From: Paracoccaceae bacterium
GTDB lineage: Bacteria > Pseudomonadota > Alphaproteobacteria > Rhodobacterales > Rhodobacteraceae
DNA length: 64,000 nucleotides
Assembly: GCA_014239455.1 (NCBI GenBank)
Contig: JAAZYV010000007.1
Span: 1-64,000 of the forward strand
Reading direction: 5' to 3'
The notes below the pieces were generated by a model. It searched no databases. It had not been told where the DNA came from and saw only the letters and a list, made by a program, of their open reading frames with translations. The translations under genes were made by a program, and so were the position numbers. Every line of letters starts with the position of its first letter. Position 1 is the first letter of the stretch. Of this stretch, positions 8,292 through 16,679 are shown in pieces.

Positions 8292-9422
8292 ATGAGAGTA
8301 AATACAAATGATGGCAAAATGAAAAATATCAAAGTCGCTACTAAAACATGCTCATATGAGATACTGATTGGAAGAAATATCTTGGAACATATATCTTTAT
8401 TTCTTAATCAGCACAATGGGATCAAATCTATAAGCATAGTTACTGAAGACCGAGTTGCTAAATACCATCTAACTAATCTTCTTAAAATCTTGAAACAAAA
8501 TAAACTCAGCCCCAATATCTTAGTAATAAGACCAGGTGAAAGTGCAAAAAGTTGGAGCAATATTAAAAAGGTTACTGAATGGCTGATAAGCAAAAAAGTT
8601 GAACGACGTGATTTTATAATTGGCTTAGGCGGTGGTGTCATTGGTGATTTAGTTGGATTCTCTGCTTCGATAGCTCTACGCGGTATAAGAGTAATCCATG
8701 TGCCCACCAGCCTTCTAGCACAAGTAGATAGCGCTATTGGGGGGAAGACCAGTATTAATTCCATTCATGGAAAAAATCTTATAGGAACATTCCATCAACC
8801 TGCCTTTGTTTTATCAGACGTCTCAATGTTAAGAACATTACGCAAGCGTGACTTTCGGTCAGGCTATGGTGAGGTGGTTAAATATGCCCTTATTAAAGAT
8901 GCGAATTTCTTTGATTGGCTTGAGAAACAAGATTTTTCAAACCTCCAAAGGAATGAAGAGAAATTGACCTATATCGTAGAAGTTTCAAGCCAAATTAAAT
9001 CAATGATAGTCGAAAAAGATGAAACAGAGCAGGGGATTAGAGCTCTTTTAAATTTTGGTCACACATTTGGACACGCCTTAGAAGCAGCAACGGGTTATTC
9101 TGATAGATTACTGCATGGGGAAGCAGTAGCACTAGGTTCCTGCCTAGCACTAAATCTCAGCAACAAACTAAATTTGATCGATCAAGAACAGATATTAAGA
9201 ATAGAAAAACATTTCGTCTCAAGTGGTTTTAAAACAAAAATAAAGCAATTGCCCGGAGAAAATATTGATTTGAATTTATTAATGAATTTAATATATCAAG
9301 ACAAAAAGGTCACGTCCAACCAATTAAATTTGGTACTACTTAACAAGATAGGAGAAGGCATTCTAGTAAAAGATGTAGATCCAGAAAATGTTAAGAATGT
9401 CTTACTAGAATCATTAAAATAA
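8292..9422 (+). CDS. aroB: 3-dehydroquinate synthase
   Basis: AroB converts DAHP to 3-dehydroquinate, step two of the shikimate pathway, using NAD and a divalent metal. The 376-residue protein shows the NAD-binding GLGGGVIGDLVGF, the HVPTSLLAQVDSAIGGKTSIN signature and metal-binding histidines in NFGHTFGHALEAATGY and LHGEAVALG. The ORF opens at ATG 8292, but an in-frame ATG at 8319 (MKNIKVATKTCSYEILIG) aligns better with the usual family start, so the first nine residues are uncertain. It sits six bases after aroK, the common aroK-aroB operon. Confidence 0.96.
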   Translation: MRVNTNDGKMKNIKVATKTCSYEILIGRNILEHISLFLNQHNGIKSISIVTEDRVAKYHLTNLLKILKQNKLSPNILVIRPGESAKSWSNIKKVTEWLISKKVERRDFIIGLGGGVIGDLVGFSASIALRGIRVIHVPTSLLAQVDSAIGGKTSINSIHGKNLIGTFHQPAFVLSDVSMLRTLRKRDFRSGYGEVVKYALIKDANFFDWLEKQDFSNLQRNEEKLTYIVEVSSQIKSMIVEKDETEQGIRALLNFGHTFGHALEAATGYSDRLLHGEAVALGSCLALNLSNKLNLIDQEQILRIEKHFVSSGFKTKIKQLPGENIDLNLLMNLIYQDKKVTSNQLNLVLLNKIGEGILVKDVDPENVKNVLLESLK

Positions 9423-9502
9423 TCACAAGTTATTGAATCCACTGCATTTACAATTATTTATCAAAGACAAAGAAGTTGCAATATAGTAATGAAGGGGAAG
9501 AA

Positions 9503-9829
9503 ATGGTATCAGAACTAGACAAACGAAAAAAAGCAGCTGAGGCTAAATTTGCTGTTGGAGAAGAACTCTTATTCCAAGCAATTGTAAAAAGAGACAGCAT
9601 TGTGAGTAAATGGATTGCTGACAATTTTTTTTCTATGAGCGAAGAAGACACTTCTGATTTTGTTGATGCAGCAATTAAAGCTAATTTGGAAAGACCCGGC
9701 GATGATGATATTCTTGAATTTTTTGAACATGTTTTTAAAGAAAAAGGTCTCGATTTTAATCAAAATCAAATAATAGAACAACTCGCTCTTACATATGAGC
9801 AAATTTTACAAGAAGAAAGCCATAACTAA
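9503..9829 (+). CDS. DUF1476 family protein, F1FO-ATPase inhibitor zeta subunit
   Basis: A 108-residue protein of the alphaproteobacterial DUF1476 family, identified in Paracoccus as the zeta subunit that inhibits ATP hydrolysis by F1. The match includes the N-terminal region LDKRKKAAEAKFAVGEELLFQA, the RD-x-x-x-x-KW segment after it, and ERPGDDDILEF. The start is ATG 9503 with GAAGGGGAAG upstream; the ORF track's TTG at 9476 adds nine residues that do not fit the family. It is predicted soluble and helical. In relatives this gene is, as I recall, near the pur genes; here it sits between aroB and rnd. ATPase inhibition by this particular protein is inferred from the family. Confidence 0.85.
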   Translation: MVSELDKRKKAAEAKFAVGEELLFQAIVKRDSIVSKWIADNFFSMSEEDTSDFVDAAIKANLERPGDDDILEFFEHVFKEKGLDFNQNQIIEQLALTYEQILQEESHN

Positions 9830-9887
9830 CCAATCTCAAAATTCTATCCTGAAAGCCTAAATAGATCTTTAGTATAAGGTAAAAAAT

Positions 9888-11048
9888 ATGACATTAGTTT
9901 CTTCTACTGACGAGTTGGACAAGTTTTGCTCCGAAGTTTTGAAAATGTCTGAATATGTAACAATTGATACTGAATTCGTTCGAAAAAATACCTATTACGC
10001 CAAACTATGTCTTATTCAACTAGGATTTAAAACAGAAGGCACAAAGACTGTCATATTAATAGACCCATTAGAAACAGAACTAAACCTGACACCACTAAAA
10101 AGCTTGTTAGAGAATAAAAAAATAACAAAAATCATTCACGCGGGCAGGCAGGATCTCGAAATATTTTTACACTTGTTCGATTTCTTACCAGTTCCATTAT
10201 TCGATACTCAAGTAGCTGCAATGGTTTGTGGGATGGGAGAACAAGAAAGTTATGAGAGTCTTGTTAAGAAGCTGCTGGGTAAACAATTAGATAAGCAGTA
10301 TCAATTCACCAACTGGAGTAAAAGACCTCTGTCTGCTGAACAATTAAAGTATGCTTCAGAGGATGTATCATTTTTGTGCGATATTTTTGAAATCTTGAAG
10401 AATAAATTGTCAGACCTTGGGCGCAGTGACTGGGTAACTGAAGAAATAGAAAAGCTTACAAATCGAGATAGTTATACATCTAAAGAAACTTCTTCTCTAA
10501 AAAAAATAAAAAATGTTAATGGTAATATTCATTTCAAGAATTTAGTAGCGACTTTAGTAGATTTAAGAGAACTGATAGCACAAGAACTAAATTTACCTCG
10601 AAATCACGTGATTAGAGATTCCTTAATATTAAAACTAGCAAGAAATCTCCCAAAAAATATAGAAGAGTTGAAAGAGCTAAAAATTTTTTCATCCAAAATA
10701 AATGTAACTACATACTACCCTAAGATTTTGAATATATGTAACGATCAAAGATTACTTCCAAAAACCCCTATCAAACTACCAACTAGCCAGAAACCCAGTG
10801 ATTACAACATGAATGTAGTTAACTTGCTAAAAATTCTACTGAAAATAAAAAGTGGTGAATTGAGGGTTGCAACAAAGCTAATAGCGACAACTAGGGATTT
10901 AGAAACTATAGCCAGTGAAAAAGACCCCGACGTACCTGCCCTGAAGGGATGGAGAAGGCAAATATTTGGTCTGGAAGCTCTTAAATTAAAAGAAGGAAAG
11001 ATTGCTCTTTCAGTAAAAGGGCATGGCATAAAGATCGTCAATCTATAA
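9888..11048 (+). CDS. rnd: ribonuclease D
   Basis: RNase D is a 3'-5' exonuclease acting in tRNA 3' end maturation. The DEDD residues of the exonuclease domain are visible: Asp and Glu in YVTIDTEFVRKNTYY, Asp in IIHAGRQDLEIFLHLF with FDTQVAA, and Tyr/Asp in YASEDVSFLCDIF. The C-terminal half holds a helical HRDC-type region (VDLRELIAQELNLPRNHVIRD). At 386 residues it is of normal length. It is co-directional with the zeta gene and sufE but with gaps of 30-60 bases, so co-transcription is likely but not certain. Confidence 0.93.
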   Translation: MTLVSSTDELDKFCSEVLKMSEYVTIDTEFVRKNTYYAKLCLIQLGFKTEGTKTVILIDPLETELNLTPLKSLLENKKITKIIHAGRQDLEIFLHLFDFLPVPLFDTQVAAMVCGMGEQESYESLVKKLLGKQLDKQYQFTNWSKRPLSAEQLKYASEDVSFLCDIFEILKNKLSDLGRSDWVTEEIEKLTNRDSYTSKETSSLKKIKNVNGNIHFKNLVATLVDLRELIAQELNLPRNHVIRDSLILKLARNLPKNIEELKELKIFSSKINVTTYYPKILNICNDQRLLPKTPIKLPTSQKPSDYNMNVVNLLKILLKIKSGELRVATKLIATTRDLETIASEKDPDVPALKGWRRQIFGLEALKLKEGKIALSVKGHGIKIVNL

Positions 11049-11078
11049 CGTAACTATAATACGAACACGGAGTGTTTT

Positions 11079-11501
11079 ATGACTCATCTTGATTATGAGA
11101 ACTTATTGGAAGACTTCAATCTTTTGGAAACTTGGGAAGACAAGTATAGATACATTATGGATCTTGGCAATGAATTAGACCCATATCCTAGCGAATTTAA
11201 AATAGAGAATTACAGAGTTTTGGGCTGTGCGAGTCAGGTGTGGTTTTACCCAATCATTTCAAAAGTAGAAGATAAAAAGATGTTTAGTTTTAAGGGTGAT
11301 TCCGATGCAGTAATTGTTCGAGGTCTTATTAAAATTCTTACGATAATATATAGTGATAACCTGGTGTCTAACCTTCAAGATACAGACCCTTTTGAAAAAA
11401 TCAAAATGCTTGGGTTACAAGATCATTTGTCTTCTCAAAGATCAAATGGTCTTAAATCAATGATCTCTAAGATTCAGGAAATTATAAAAGAGAATTCTTG
11501 A
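11079..11501 (+). CDS. sufE: SufE family cysteine desulfuration protein
   Basis: SufE accepts persulfide sulfur from the cysteine desulfurase SufS and passes it to the SufBCD iron-sulfur scaffold. The 140-residue protein carries the acceptor Cys in VLGCASQVWFYP, and the family segments NLLETWEDKYRYIMDLG and FKGDSDAVIVRGLIKIL. The ATG is preceded by CGGAG. No suf operon genes are nearby, as is common for this stand-alone copy in Rhodobacteraceae. Assignment to the SufE family is firm; whether it serves SufS or another desulfurase cannot be told here. Confidence 0.92.
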   Translation: MTHLDYENLLEDFNLLETWEDKYRYIMDLGNELDPYPSEFKIENYRVLGCASQVWFYPIISKVEDKKMFSFKGDSDAVIVRGLIKILTIIYSDNLVSNLQDTDPFEKIKMLGLQDHLSSQRSNGLKSMISKIQEIIKENS

Positions 11502-11676
11502 TTTCAATGAAAATCACTAAATGTTTCCGCAATTAAAGTATACAGTTGCAATAAATAGTCTGAAGTTCGAATATATAAAGTCGTTTTTTCTATTAAATAG
11601 GTCGCTTATATTACAGGAAAGTCAAATTAAGATGATTAACTGTTTTTTATTACAGTGATTTTTTTTGGTGAACTGC

Positions 11677-12384
11677 ATGAGTGAAAATGATGAAACCGAT
11701 GAGATTATTCTTGACGAACTCGAGGATGAAGAACTCGTACTCCAGATGCACGATGACCTATATGATGGTTTAAAAGAAGAAATTGAAGAGGGCGTGCATA
11801 TCTTTCTTAAGAGAAATTGGACTCCTTATGATATCCTCACCAAGGTCCTTGTGGAAGGTATGAGGATAGTTGGTATAGATTTTAGGGATGGTATACTCTT
11901 TGTACCTGAAGTACTTCTTTCTGCAAATGCTATGAAAGGCGGAATGTCAATCTTAAAGCCTTTGTTAATAGAAACCGGAGCACCGAGATTAGGTAAAATG
12001 GTTATTGGTACAGTCAAAGGCGACATTCATGACATTGGGAAAAATCTGGTCTCTATGATGATGGAAGGTGCTGGATTTGAAGTAATAGATCTAGGAATAA
12101 ATAACCCAGTAGAAAATTACCTTACTGCACTTGAGAACGAAAAGCCTGATGTACTGGGAATGTCGGCACTTTTGACAACAACGATGCCGTATATGAAGGT
12201 AGTAATTGATTGTCTAGTTGAGAAGGGCATTAGGGACGAGTACATCATATTAGTAGGTGGAGCTCCTTTGAATGAAGAATTTAGTAAAGCCATAGGTGCA
12301 GACGCCTACTGTCGAGATGCTGCAATGGCTGTAGAAACAGCTAAAGAATTAATTTCAAAGAAGCATAATAAGTTAACCAGATAG
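11677..12384 (+). CDS. corrinoid (B12)-binding methyltransferase module
   Basis: A 235-residue protein with an N-terminal helical B12-binding cap (about residues 20-100, VPEVLLSANAMKGGMSIL) and a Rossmann-like cobalamin domain. The signature GTVKGDIHDIGKNLV carries the lower-axial His, followed by GFEVIDLG and a late GG segment (ILVGGAPLNEEF). Such proteins shuttle methyl groups between methyltransferases. In Rhodobacteraceae a protein of this type is, from memory, the corrinoid part of a three-piece methionine synthase, and I infer that role here. No methyltransferase partner is adjacent. I chose ATG 11677 over the TTG at 11665. The N-terminus is unusually acidic (DETDEIILDELEDEE). Confidence 0.85.
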   Translation: MSENDETDEIILDELEDEELVLQMHDDLYDGLKEEIEEGVHIFLKRNWTPYDILTKVLVEGMRIVGIDFRDGILFVPEVLLSANAMKGGMSILKPLLIETGAPRLGKMVIGTVKGDIHDIGKNLVSMMMEGAGFEVIDLGINNPVENYLTALENEKPDVLGMSALLTTTMPYMKVVIDCLVEKGIRDEYIILVGGAPLNEEFSKAIGADAYCRDAAMAVETAKELISKKHNKLTR

Positions 12385-12429
12385 TTTTTTTAGATTTGAA
12401 ACAAAATCCTCTTACGGGTAATTAACTCT

Positions 12430-13398
12430 ATGCATGTTATAAAGAAACCAAGTTGGGGAATTAAAGAAAACTATGTCACAGATGAAAGTCTAGCAACCAA
12501 TAGGCGAAAATTCTTGAACTCCCTAGCTACCATAACAGTTGGAAGTGCAATAAATGGGAGTCTTTTGGGAAATGCCGTTTGGGCAAATCAAAACCTACAA
12601 AATTTTAATAGTGCATTTAAAAACAATAAGTTAAGCATAGATGCGAAAATTACTCCTGAAAAGTTGTCGAGTAAATATAACAATTTTTTTGAATTTGGAT
12701 CTACTAAGAACATATGGAAAGAAGCTCAGAATCTTAGCACCGAGGAATGGGCTGTCAATATTTCAGGATTAGTTGAAAAGCCTTTTAAGATAGATACCGA
12801 TAGCTTGATTTCAAAGTTCTCTTTAGAGGAAAGAATCTATAGGCATAGATGCGTAGAGGCCTGGTCGATGGTAGTGCCTTGGACGGGGTTTGAACTATCA
12901 AAGCTAGTTGCTTATGCACAACCTTTGTCCTCAGCCAAATATCTTGAGTTTAAAACATTTTTCTCACCAAAAGAAGCTACTGAACAACGTGCTAGATGGT
13001 ATCCATGGCCTTACACAGAAGGACTAACAATAGAAGAAGCTACTAATGAATTAGCATTTCTGGTTGTTGGGGCTTACGGAAAAACACTTCACAAACAGTT
13101 TGGTGCTCCAATTAGGTTACATCTTCCTTGGAAGTATGGCTTTAAATCCATTAAATCTATAGTAGAAATAAACTTTACTTCTGTGCGACCAGTAAGTTTC
13201 TGGGAGACCTTAGCAGATAATGAATATGGTTTTTGGGCTAATGTGAATCCAGAAGTGCCCCATCCGCGTTGGTCACAAAAAATAGAAAGAGTACTAGGTG
13301 GTAACAGTAGAAACACCGAGATTTATAATGGCTATGGACCACAGGTGGCAGGGTTATATAACAAGTTTCAAAATTTGGGGAATAGCTTATTTAGGTAA
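12430..13398 (+). CDS. msrP: protein-methionine-sulfoxide reductase catalytic subunit MsrP
   Basis: MsrP (YedY) is a periplasmic molybdenum enzyme that repairs methionine sulfoxide in envelope proteins. The 322-residue product has a twin-arginine signal (TNRRKFLNS followed by a hydrophobic stretch and ending NAVWA), fitting export of a folded cofactor-containing protein. The Mo-ligand Cys is in RHRCVEAWSMVVPW. Later segments RLHLPWKYGFKSIKSIV and GFWANVNPEVPHPRWSQ match the family closely. The usual haem membrane partner MsrQ is not next to it; the convergent purQ starts two bases beyond the stop. The cofactor genes moaC and moeA are in the same window. Confidence 0.93.
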   Translation: MHVIKKPSWGIKENYVTDESLATNRRKFLNSLATITVGSAINGSLLGNAVWANQNLQNFNSAFKNNKLSIDAKITPEKLSSKYNNFFEFGSTKNIWKEAQNLSTEEWAVNISGLVEKPFKIDTDSLISKFSLEERIYRHRCVEAWSMVVPWTGFELSKLVAYAQPLSSAKYLEFKTFFSPKEATEQRARWYPWPYTEGLTIEEATNELAFLVVGAYGKTLHKQFGAPIRLHLPWKYGFKSIKSIVEINFTSVRPVSFWETLADNEYGFWANVNPEVPHPRWSQKIERVLGGNSRNTEIYNGYGPQVAGLYNKFQNLGNSLFR

Positions 13399-13400
13399 TA

Positions 13401-14072
13401 TCAACTAGAAGGACCTTGGCAAATGTTTTTAAACAAGAGTTCTCCATCGCAGCCACCGATCTTACTGTCAACTCTTCTTTCTGGATGAGGCATTAATCCT
13501 AAAACTCTATAGTTTTTTGAATATACTCCAGCTATATCTCCTACTGAGCCATTTGGATTTTCCTTAAGATACTTAAAAGCAATTTGATTATTGTCTAGAA
13601 GTATTTGATGAGTGCTAGGGTCTACAAGGTAATTACCATCATGGTGTGCAATTGGAAAAGAGACCTTTGCATCCTTTTTATATAAACTCGTGAACAAAGG
13701 ATCTTGATTGCAGATCATTAATTCTTGATCTTTGCAAATAAATCTTGTGGATTGATTACGTATTAGTACTCCCGGTAACAATCCACACTCACACAAAATT
13801 TGAAATCCATTACAAATTCCTAAAACAAAACCTCCTGAATTTGCAAACTCGACTATAGCTCTAATTATTGGGGATCTAGATGCTATAGCACCAGTCCGCA
13901 AGTAATCTCCAAACGAAAATCCTCCAGGTATAGCACAGACGTCTAACCCCTTTGGTAATTTGGAATCTTTGTGCCACAAAAGCTTCACCTTATTGGGTTT
14001 GAACTTTTTAAATGCCCGATAAAGATCTTGATCACAATTTGACCCTGGAAATATAACAACACCAATATTCAT
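13401..14072 (-). CDS. purQ: phosphoribosylformylglycinamidine synthase, glutaminase subunit PurQ
   Basis: PurQ releases ammonia from glutamine for the PurL-catalysed fourth step of purine synthesis. The 223-residue class I amidotransferase has the nucleophile Cys in LGICNGFQILCE and the His-Glu pair in LMPHPERRVD. N-terminal VVIFPGSNCDQDL and IPGGFSFGDYLR are typical of PurQ rather than other amidotransferases. It is the last gene of purC-purS-purQ, 11 bases after purS. purL is not in this window. Confidence 0.96.
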   Translation of the reverse strand: MNIGVVIFPGSNCDQDLYRAFKKFKPNKVKLLWHKDSKLPKGLDVCAIPGGFSFGDYLRTGAIASRSPIIRAIVEFANSGGFVLGICNGFQILCECGLLPGVLIRNQSTRFICKDQELMICNQDPLFTSLYKKDAKVSFPIAHHDGNYLVDPSTHQILLDNNQIAFKYLKENPNGSVGDIAGVYSKNYRVLGLMPHPERRVDSKIGGCDGELLFKNICQGPSS

Positions 14073-14083
14073 TTTTATTATTT

Positions 14084-14323
14084 TTAAACTTCTTGTATGG
14101 AATAAGTTTCGATTTGAGGGTTGATCAGAAGATCTTCACATATTCTTTTAATAGTTTTTTTTGAGGTTTTACTTGATTTTTCATTTAACTCTAGATCGAT
14201 TATTTTACCTTGCCTTACATTTTCAACTTGAGAAAATCCTTGATTTTTCAGGGACATGGCTATTGCTTGTCCTTGGGGATCAAGAACAGTCTGCTTCAAA
14301 ACAATACTTACTCTTACCTTCAT
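14084..14323 (-). CDS. purS: phosphoribosylformylglycinamidine synthase subunit PurS
   Basis: PurS is the small structural subunit joining PurQ to the small form of PurL. With the start at ATG 14323 it is 79 residues, MKVRVSIVLKQTVLDPQGQA..., matching the family start (V-x-x-K-x-x-V-L-D-P-QG) and the later VRQGKIIDLEL. A strong GGAAGGA site sits five bases upstream of this ATG, so the longer ORF-track start at 14374 is rejected. Its presence implies that the organism uses the three-part PurL-PurQ-PurS enzyme. Confidence 0.94.
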   Translation of the reverse strand: MKVRVSIVLKQTVLDPQGQAIAMSLKNQGFSQVENVRQGKIIDLELNEKSSKTSKKTIKRICEDLLINPQIETYSIQEV

Positions 14324-14357
14324 AAGATTCCTTCCAAACACGTTTTTAACTCGCATA

Positions 14358-15074
14358 TCATAGAATAACACCAAGCCTTTTTGCCAATTTTCGATATGAA
14401 GACACTAAGTCTCCTGTATCAAACCTAAATATATCTTTGTCAAATTTTTCTTGACTAATCGCATCACAAAGTCTGCAACTATCGGGACTGATTTCATCTG
14501 CTACCACTAAACGATTATCTACTTTTACTCGACCAAATTCTAATTTTAAATCAATTAAAGTAATTCCAACTTTAAGAAAGTACCTAGAAAGAATATTGTT
14601 CACCTCAAGTGCAAAAACCTTTACTTGTTTTAATTCCGTATGGGTAGACCACTCAAGTAAGCTAATATGGGAATCATTAACTATTGGGTCTCCAAGATTA
14701 TCGTTTTTGTAGTAAAATTCAATGAGTGGCTCTTTAAATTTCAAACCAGACTTTACTCCGAGCCTAGAACAAATTGATCCTGCAGCAATATTTCTTATGA
14801 CAACTTCTAGAGGAATTATTTTACAATCTAAAATCAGTTGTTCCCTACTATTTATTCTTTCTAAGAAATGGGTTGGAATCCCTTTTTCCTTTATTTTATT
14901 CATTATAAACTCAGAAATAAGATTATTAATTTCCCCTTTCCCATCTAATACATCAAATTTCTTTGCGTTAAAGGCTGTTGCGTCATCCTTAAAGTACTGA
15001 ATTAAAGTGCCCTGTTGTGGTCCTGTAAATATGATTTTTGCTTTCCCTTCATAGATCTTTTGTTTCACTAACAA
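14358..15074 (-). CDS. purC: SAICAR synthase PurC
   Basis: PurC condenses CAIR with aspartate in purine synthesis, using ATP. The 238-residue protein opens with KIYEGKAKIIFTGPQQGTLIQYFKDDATAFN and has IPLEVVIRNIAAGSICSRLG and LIDLKLEFG, all family hallmarks, plus DEISPDSCRLCD near the C-terminus. The apparent start is TTG at 15074 with AGGAG eight bases upstream; a GTG two codons later is an alternative. It heads the purC-purS-purQ run. Confidence 0.95.
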   Translation of the reverse strand: MLVKQKIYEGKAKIIFTGPQQGTLIQYFKDDATAFNAKKFDVLDGKGEINNLISEFIMNKIKEKGIPTHFLERINSREQLILDCKIIPLEVVIRNIAAGSICSRLGVKSGLKFKEPLIEFYYKNDNLGDPIVNDSHISLLEWSTHTELKQVKVFALEVNNILSRYFLKVGITLIDLKLEFGRVKVDNRLVVADEISPDSCRLCDAISQEKFDKDIFRFDTGDLVSSYRKLAKRLGVIL

Positions 15075-15200
15075 ATTATCATCTCCTAGATTTTAAACGG
15101 GGTCATTGCTAATTCACTCTTTGAACAAAAGTATAAGTAAGTTGCTACCTCGATAAAGGCAGCCAGTTTAGAAATTCTATTTTTAAAGAAAATTAAAAAA

Positions 15201-16499
15201 TCAATCGAAAACTCTCTCAAAAATATAATCGATGTGGTCCAAGTGAGGTTTTTTCGAAAAAATGTCTTCAATTTCTTTATCTGAAATTACGCCAATAAGT
15301 TCACTATCAGACTTTATTTCATTAATAAATTCAGTGCCTTGTTCCCATGTTTTCATTGCATTTCTTTGTACAATCTCGTATGCTTTTTCTCTCGAAAGCC
15401 CTTTTTGGGTCAATTCAAGCAATACTGTTTGAGACTTAAATAACCCCTTAAATCTATTAAAATTTTTGGTCATATTTTCTGGGTATACTATTAACTTTTC
15501 AATTACATTAGTTAGGCGACTAATTGCAAAATCTAATGTTATAGTGGTATCGGGACCGATTGCCCGTTCCACTGAGCTGTGTGAAATATCTCTTTCATGC
15601 CATAGCGCTATATTTTCAAGTGATGGAATAACGGACATCCTAACCAACCTTGATAAACCGGACAGATTTTCTGATAAAATAGGGTTTCTTTTATGGGGCA
15701 TGGCACTGGACCCTTTCTGCCCCTCTGAAAAGAATTCTTCGACCTCCAAAACCTCAGTTCTTTGTAAATGTCTGATTTCAATAGATATCCTTTCAATTGA
15801 ACTTGCAATAATTGCTAGAGCACTGAAAAAAGCAGCATGGCGGTCTCTAGGAATTATTTGACTAGATACGGGCTCTGGAACAAGATTAAGTGCATTACAA
15901 ACGTATCGCTCTACGAAGGGATCGATGGTAGCAAAGTTTCCAACGGCTCCAGAAATTGCGCCAGTCCGTATTTCATCTTGAGCCAACAATAATCTTTTTA
16001 GGTTACGATTCATTTCTGAATATGCTTGAGCCAATTTTAAACCAAAAGTAGTAGGTTCAGCATGCACTCCATGACTTCGCCCCATGCATACAGCATATTT
16101 AAATTCATTGGCTCTTTTCTTGAGTGAAGCAAGAAGAAACTTAAGTTCACTAATTAAAATGTCTGAAGCCCGAACTAACTGGATATTAAAACAAGTATCT
16201 AAAACATCTGAAGAGGTCATCCCTTGGTGTACAAACCTTGAATTTTCACCAATATGTTGGCCAAGAAAAGTTAAAAAGGCTATGATGTCGTGCTTAGTTT
16301 TTTTCTCAATTTCATTAATTTTTTCAACATCAAAGATTACATCTTTTGCTTTCCAAATAGATTTAGAAGCTTCTTTGGGGATAATGTCAAGTTCGGCCAT
16401 AGCCTCGCATGCATATGCCTCAATTTCAAACCAAATCTTAAACTTGTTCTGTTGAGACCAAATTTCAACCATTTCAGGCCTAGAGTAACGTGGAACCAC
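15201..16499 (-). CDS. purB: adenylosuccinate lyase PurB
   Basis: PurB removes fumarate from SAICAR and from adenylosuccinate in purine synthesis. The 432-residue protein has the fumarase/aspartase superfamily signature SSAMPHKRNPILSEN, HQGMTSSDVLDTC and GRSHGVHAEPTTFG with the catalytic His. The start is GTG (MVPRYSRPEMVEIW) with GAGGAAA upstream; PRYSRPEM-x-x-IW is the normal alphaproteobacterial beginning. It is upstream of purC on the same strand with a gap of about 126 bases that may hold a separate promoter. Confidence 0.96.
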   Translation of the reverse strand: MVPRYSRPEMVEIWSQQNKFKIWFEIEAYACEAMAELDIIPKEASKSIWKAKDVIFDVEKINEIEKKTKHDIIAFLTFLGQHIGENSRFVHQGMTSSDVLDTCFNIQLVRASDILISELKFLLASLKKRANEFKYAVCMGRSHGVHAEPTTFGLKLAQAYSEMNRNLKRLLLAQDEIRTGAISGAVGNFATIDPFVERYVCNALNLVPEPVSSQIIPRDRHAAFFSALAIIASSIERISIEIRHLQRTEVLEVEEFFSEGQKGSSAMPHKRNPILSENLSGLSRLVRMSVIPSLENIALWHERDISHSSVERAIGPDTTITLDFAISRLTNVIEKLIVYPENMTKNFNRFKGLFKSQTVLLELTQKGLSREKAYEIVQRNAMKTWEQGTEFINEIKSDSELIGVISDKEIEDIFSKKPHLDHIDYIFERVFD

Positions 16500-16679
16500 C
16501 TATTTTCCTCTTTTCATTTTAAAGTAGTACGATTACCCATACATCCTAATTTGATCTCAATCAACCAATTCGTATTTATTACCATTTTCAAGACGAATAC
16601 GGCATCTGTCACTAGTTATAATCTTCTGAATTCAATTAAGTTGAAACAACAAATATCTATTTATCCGACCTGTCGAAAA

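Noticed and set aside
11502-11664. Possible cobalamin riboswitch before the corrinoid gene
   Set aside because: The gap is only about 160-175 bases, and no B12-box-like conserved sequence or clear fold was visible.
15086-15271. 61-aa minus-strand ORF between purB and purC
   Set aside because: It starts inside the 3' end of purB in another frame, has no ribosome site and no recognisable sequence; treated as chance.
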